A stretch of 64,000 bases of DNA from Callaeas wilsoni (Eukaryota; Chordata; Aves; Passeriformes; Callaeidae): NCBI GenBank assembly GCA_013398955.1, contig VWPU01002099.1, positions 154,425 to 218,424 on the forward strand. Reading direction: 5' to 3'. Positions 60,747-64,000 of the stretch are shown here, in pieces; the first letter of the stretch is position 1, and every line of letters begins with the position of its first letter. Under the pieces are notes generated by a model that saw only the letters and a program-made list of their open reading frames with translations, was not told the origin of the DNA and searched no databases. A program made the translations under genes and the position numbers.

Positions 60747-63700
60747 TCTGGGAAATTTCTATGGCTTGTGCACCACTAGCCAAGTGTTAAGCCTTTGTTT
60801 GCACTAAAGTAGTGCCAAAACCAGATACAGCTCTGGGAGGGAGATGACCTGCTAACCAGCATCCATCACTGATGACAGAAGCAAGTGCTGCCATTAGCAG
60901 CCAGCACAGCGCTCAGTGTGCTCTTGGAGTGTCCCCAGGACATTTCATGCCAGGGCCCAGTACACAACTGCAGCAGTCTATCTCAGGAGTTCTTACTGCG
61001 CATTATGTTTTGGAGCAGTATTATTTCCATGCAGATACCTTCTCATATCATGCCAGACAAAGGAAGGAGAATATGATGCAGCAATGGATGCACAAACTCT
61101 TCTAAGTAAGAAAGAACAGATGGGGAACAGCTTTCCTGATAACAGTAAACCTGCTTGGAAAATGCTCTCACAGTAGGTGCAGTTTGGCCACTACACCACA
61201 AGTGGCTGTCCTCTCCCAGCTAATGCTGAGACACATCAACCAACAAAAAATTTCCCAAGATTTAGGAAGATGAATGGTAGCAAAGCAAGCATGGGACATA
61301 TGGTAGTAATTAACCATGGTGAGCAATATCCTTTCCTCTTCACTCATTAAATCATTAATTCAGATATCTTTGCCCAAAGAAGAGAAGCAGAGTATAAGCA
61401 ACATACAAAGCTCTTTTCTGCTAAAAGTCGTCAAATTTCAAATAACATACTTGAAATACCAGTGATCTTAGAATAAGGCAGATCACTAAATTACTAGACA
61501 TCTAAATGTTTCAGAAGCTATTAAGAAAGCAAAAGACTCTTCCATAAATAAGCTTTCAGTAAGCTTTGAAACAAGTTCCAAAATCATTAATACATCAATC
61601 ATTCCTATTCAATTACCAAGAATTCAGGAACTGCATCAAGAAAAAAAATTCTCCAGCAGGAAAACTCCACAGCAAAACTCTGCACATAATTTTGATCTGC
61701 ATGCTCTACTTGTTCGGATTGCTAGGTGGCAAGTAGAGCACTTAGGTCATACAATACAGCAAGTTCTCTAAGTCAGAGTGATGCTCAATGAATTTTTCCG
61801 TAAAAGTCTATGAGTTCCTTAAAAAACAAATGCAGATACACATTAATGCCTCCCACTAAGAAAGCACAGGTGTTTTGCAGTCAAAGAAAATCGGCTGCAC
61901 CATGAAAGATTAATTTTATATACTTGCAGTGCCTTCTGCAGGTATTGTTGATTTGAAACACTGACACTCAGTTGGAAGCAATTTGACAAGTCATGAGAAG
62001 GTAAAAAAGGAGCCATAAACTAAGCACTGTATTCTGTTGATAAAATGGATAATAGCTGCTCTGCTGGATATTAATAAACTTAGCAGCACATTAACAGATC
62101 ATCTTTCATCCAAAGGATCCTCAGTCAGCCACAGGCAAACTATAATCCACACCTCTGTATCAAACTATACACACAAATCACACATCCCGCATACACGCAC
62201 ACCCCCTTTCATTAAATTACCACTGCTGGAACAGTCACCAGTACAGCAACTGCTTAATGGCATTAAGCATTAATGGCACTCTTTTCTTGCATAGTGAATC
62301 CACAGATTTTCTTCAGCAGCAGCCAGATTCACCCCACGTTCACTCAGCAGGATGAGAGCCCTGATGTTTAAATGGCTTAGAGTGAGTCAGAAAATAATCT
62401 GTCCAGTTACAGTTCTGCTCCAAATATAGCACCAGGCTCATTTCCAAACATTTCAGCAAGAGATGGGCCAGGTGTCTTCCAAGTCTCATCTGCATCAAAA
62501 AGCCATAACTAATTGGCATTTATCATATTCATTTCGTTTCGTTCCAGCTGCAGGGAGAGGCAAAGCAAACCAAGGAGATGCAGTTCTACCCAGCAGCAGC
62601 ATTCTCTCTGACTCCAGGAGGGCCCTGGTATCTTAATAGATACAGGTGGCTCTGCAAGTCAGTAAAATAAGGAGTGTATTTATTGTATTATTTCGAAAAG
62701 CTGTAAAGATCTAATTCAATCTTACCCATCTAGAACATGGCTACATTCAAGTCTTCTCAGTACTTTTCACCAAATTAGATACAGTTACTTTCTTGCCCAA
62801 TAGAAGTATCACAGATGCAGCATTTTAACACTTTAAAAGTCTCCCACATGGCCTTAAACAAATCCAAAGAGGTCACGTGTCAGAGCACTTGATTTTTATT
62901 ACTTTATATTTTAATTCACTATTTAAAAGCTTGTGAGTGTATTTCGATACTTGGGCAAGAAAAGAACAAATGATATCTGAAAACTGGACTTACCAGAAGA
63001 AACACTGAAATGGAAGTCACTGAACACGACACTGAAAAGAAATATTTTCAAAACCAGATTCCTACAAGTCAGAATTAATGGATGAAATCACCTACAAATA
63101 AATGACTAAACTCTCCCCTGAAGCAAGTCCACATCAAGACACCAAGAGGTATGACTGCATACTAGGGTGAAGAAAAAGATTTGAAAGTTTTCTGGGTTTT
63201 GAAATAGACGTATTGAAAACATTTATCAAGTGTAGAACCTAATCAAAGATTTGTTGTCAGACCTTTGCTCTCTGAGCAATCAGAATAAACTGAATGTAGC
63301 AACCAAAATGTTCTCCCAAACTCACTTAATTCCAGTTATGTTCTTCTCTTTCTTTTATGACAGTATATCACTGAAGAAAACATCTAAGTTTTTCAAGAAA
63401 AATCTTAAGAAAGGAATAGCTGACAAAAATAGAAGACCTTCATTGCTGTAAATCAATACATAAAACTTATTGAAATCCAAGCTCAAGGTGTACAGAAGTC
63501 TCAACTTTTGCACCTATGAGGACTGAAAATACATAAAAGTAGATAAGGCATAAACTTAGGCACAAAAGCAGATAGTTTTACATTTCAAATGAGCAAACCC
63601 TCTGTAATTTATTGAGACCAGATATAAGAGCTTTAAAAAAAAAAAAATCATACTTTTGAGATACAAATAAGATATTCATTTCTAAACAGCTGAATATCTG

Positions 63701-63984
63701 GGCTGGGCTAAAAAAGAGGGTAACACTAAGCAAGGCAGTCAAACTATGCATGTACTCATGAGTAGGGACTGGGTGATCCAGCATATGGCAGCATGCCCTC
63801 TCTGTGCATCAGGTCAACAATGGGAAAATGACCCTCTTGCTTACTCTGTCATCATCATGACAGATGCAACCAACACTTGGGAAACCCCAAGGTCAAAGAC
63901 AGTGAAAGACAGTGCACTACCTAACTGTTCTTTAGAATAAATTTCATATTCTTCCAATGTTCTCCAGACTATTCATCAGCATGG

Positions 63985-64000
63985 TGTCTCGGTTTGGACA
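63985..64000 (+). mobile_element. Probable start of another LTR, cut by the window edge
   Basis: The last 16 bases read TGTCTCGGTTTGGACA, which resembles the 5' end of a common passerine ERV LTR. Only 16 bases are available, so this is a guess from memory. Confidence 0.4.

Larger units (their letters stand above)
57646..63984. other. Non-coding stretch, simple repeats only
   Basis: Unique AT-rich DNA with a G-rich run at 59823-59844, a TA/TG run at 59891-59920, an A23 run at 60724-60746 and an A13 run at 63635-63647. No exon or mobile element that I can support. Confidence 0.5.

Noticed and set aside
1..64000. CRISPR arrays, operons, ribosome binding sites, tRNA, rRNA or prokaryotic mobile elements
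   Set aside because: I saw no regularly spaced repeats, no A/B-box pairs with cloverleaf potential and no prokaryotic gene density. The repeats present are avian nuclear elements.

Overview
The window looks like vertebrate nuclear DNA, most likely from a bird and probably a passerine. It is AT-rich and poor in CpG, has no long open reading frames, and shows no operon-like packing. Its recognisable repeats are avian: CR1 LINE 3' fragments, plus solo or truncated endogenous-retrovirus LTRs of the kind whose ends read TGT...CTGG and AACCATGACA. A last LTR-like edge (TGTCTCGGTTTGGACA) at the right end also recalls passerine LTRs. The organism call rests on these repeats and on memory of avian consensus sequences, not on a search.

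Layout. 1-10.4 kb is mostly unique non-coding sequence with a nested palindrome, a 30-bp tandem duplication and a small decayed CR1 piece. A sense-strand CR1 fragment lies at 10.48-10.83 kb. Right after it is a 50-bp segment that recurs almost unchanged 2.1 kb downstream. At 14.5-18.0 kb several minus-strand intervals look like exons (acceptor, open frame, donor), but their phases only partly agree. 18-26.4 kb is featureless apart from A-tracts. 26.4-37.5 kb is the repeat-rich part: a nearly complete minus-strand LTR, the 3' end of a second LTR family, a plus-strand relative of the first LTR, and a CR1. 45.4 kb holds the cleanest element, a 397-bp solo LTR. 49.7 kb has another CR1 with an internal gap. 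At 55.3 kb a perfect match to the CTCF core motif sits in a small CpG cluster, and 1.3 kb further on there is a GC-rich 255-bp minus-strand exon candidate. The last 16 bases appear to enter another LTR.

The simplest reading is intronic or intergenic DNA, perhaps inside a long minus-strand gene. No protein-coding gene can be named with confidence. I found no new multi-gene system, CRISPR array, tRNA or rRNA. The observations most worth checking are the CTCF site, the 50-bp dispersed duplication, the minus-strand exon candidates and the LTR relationships.
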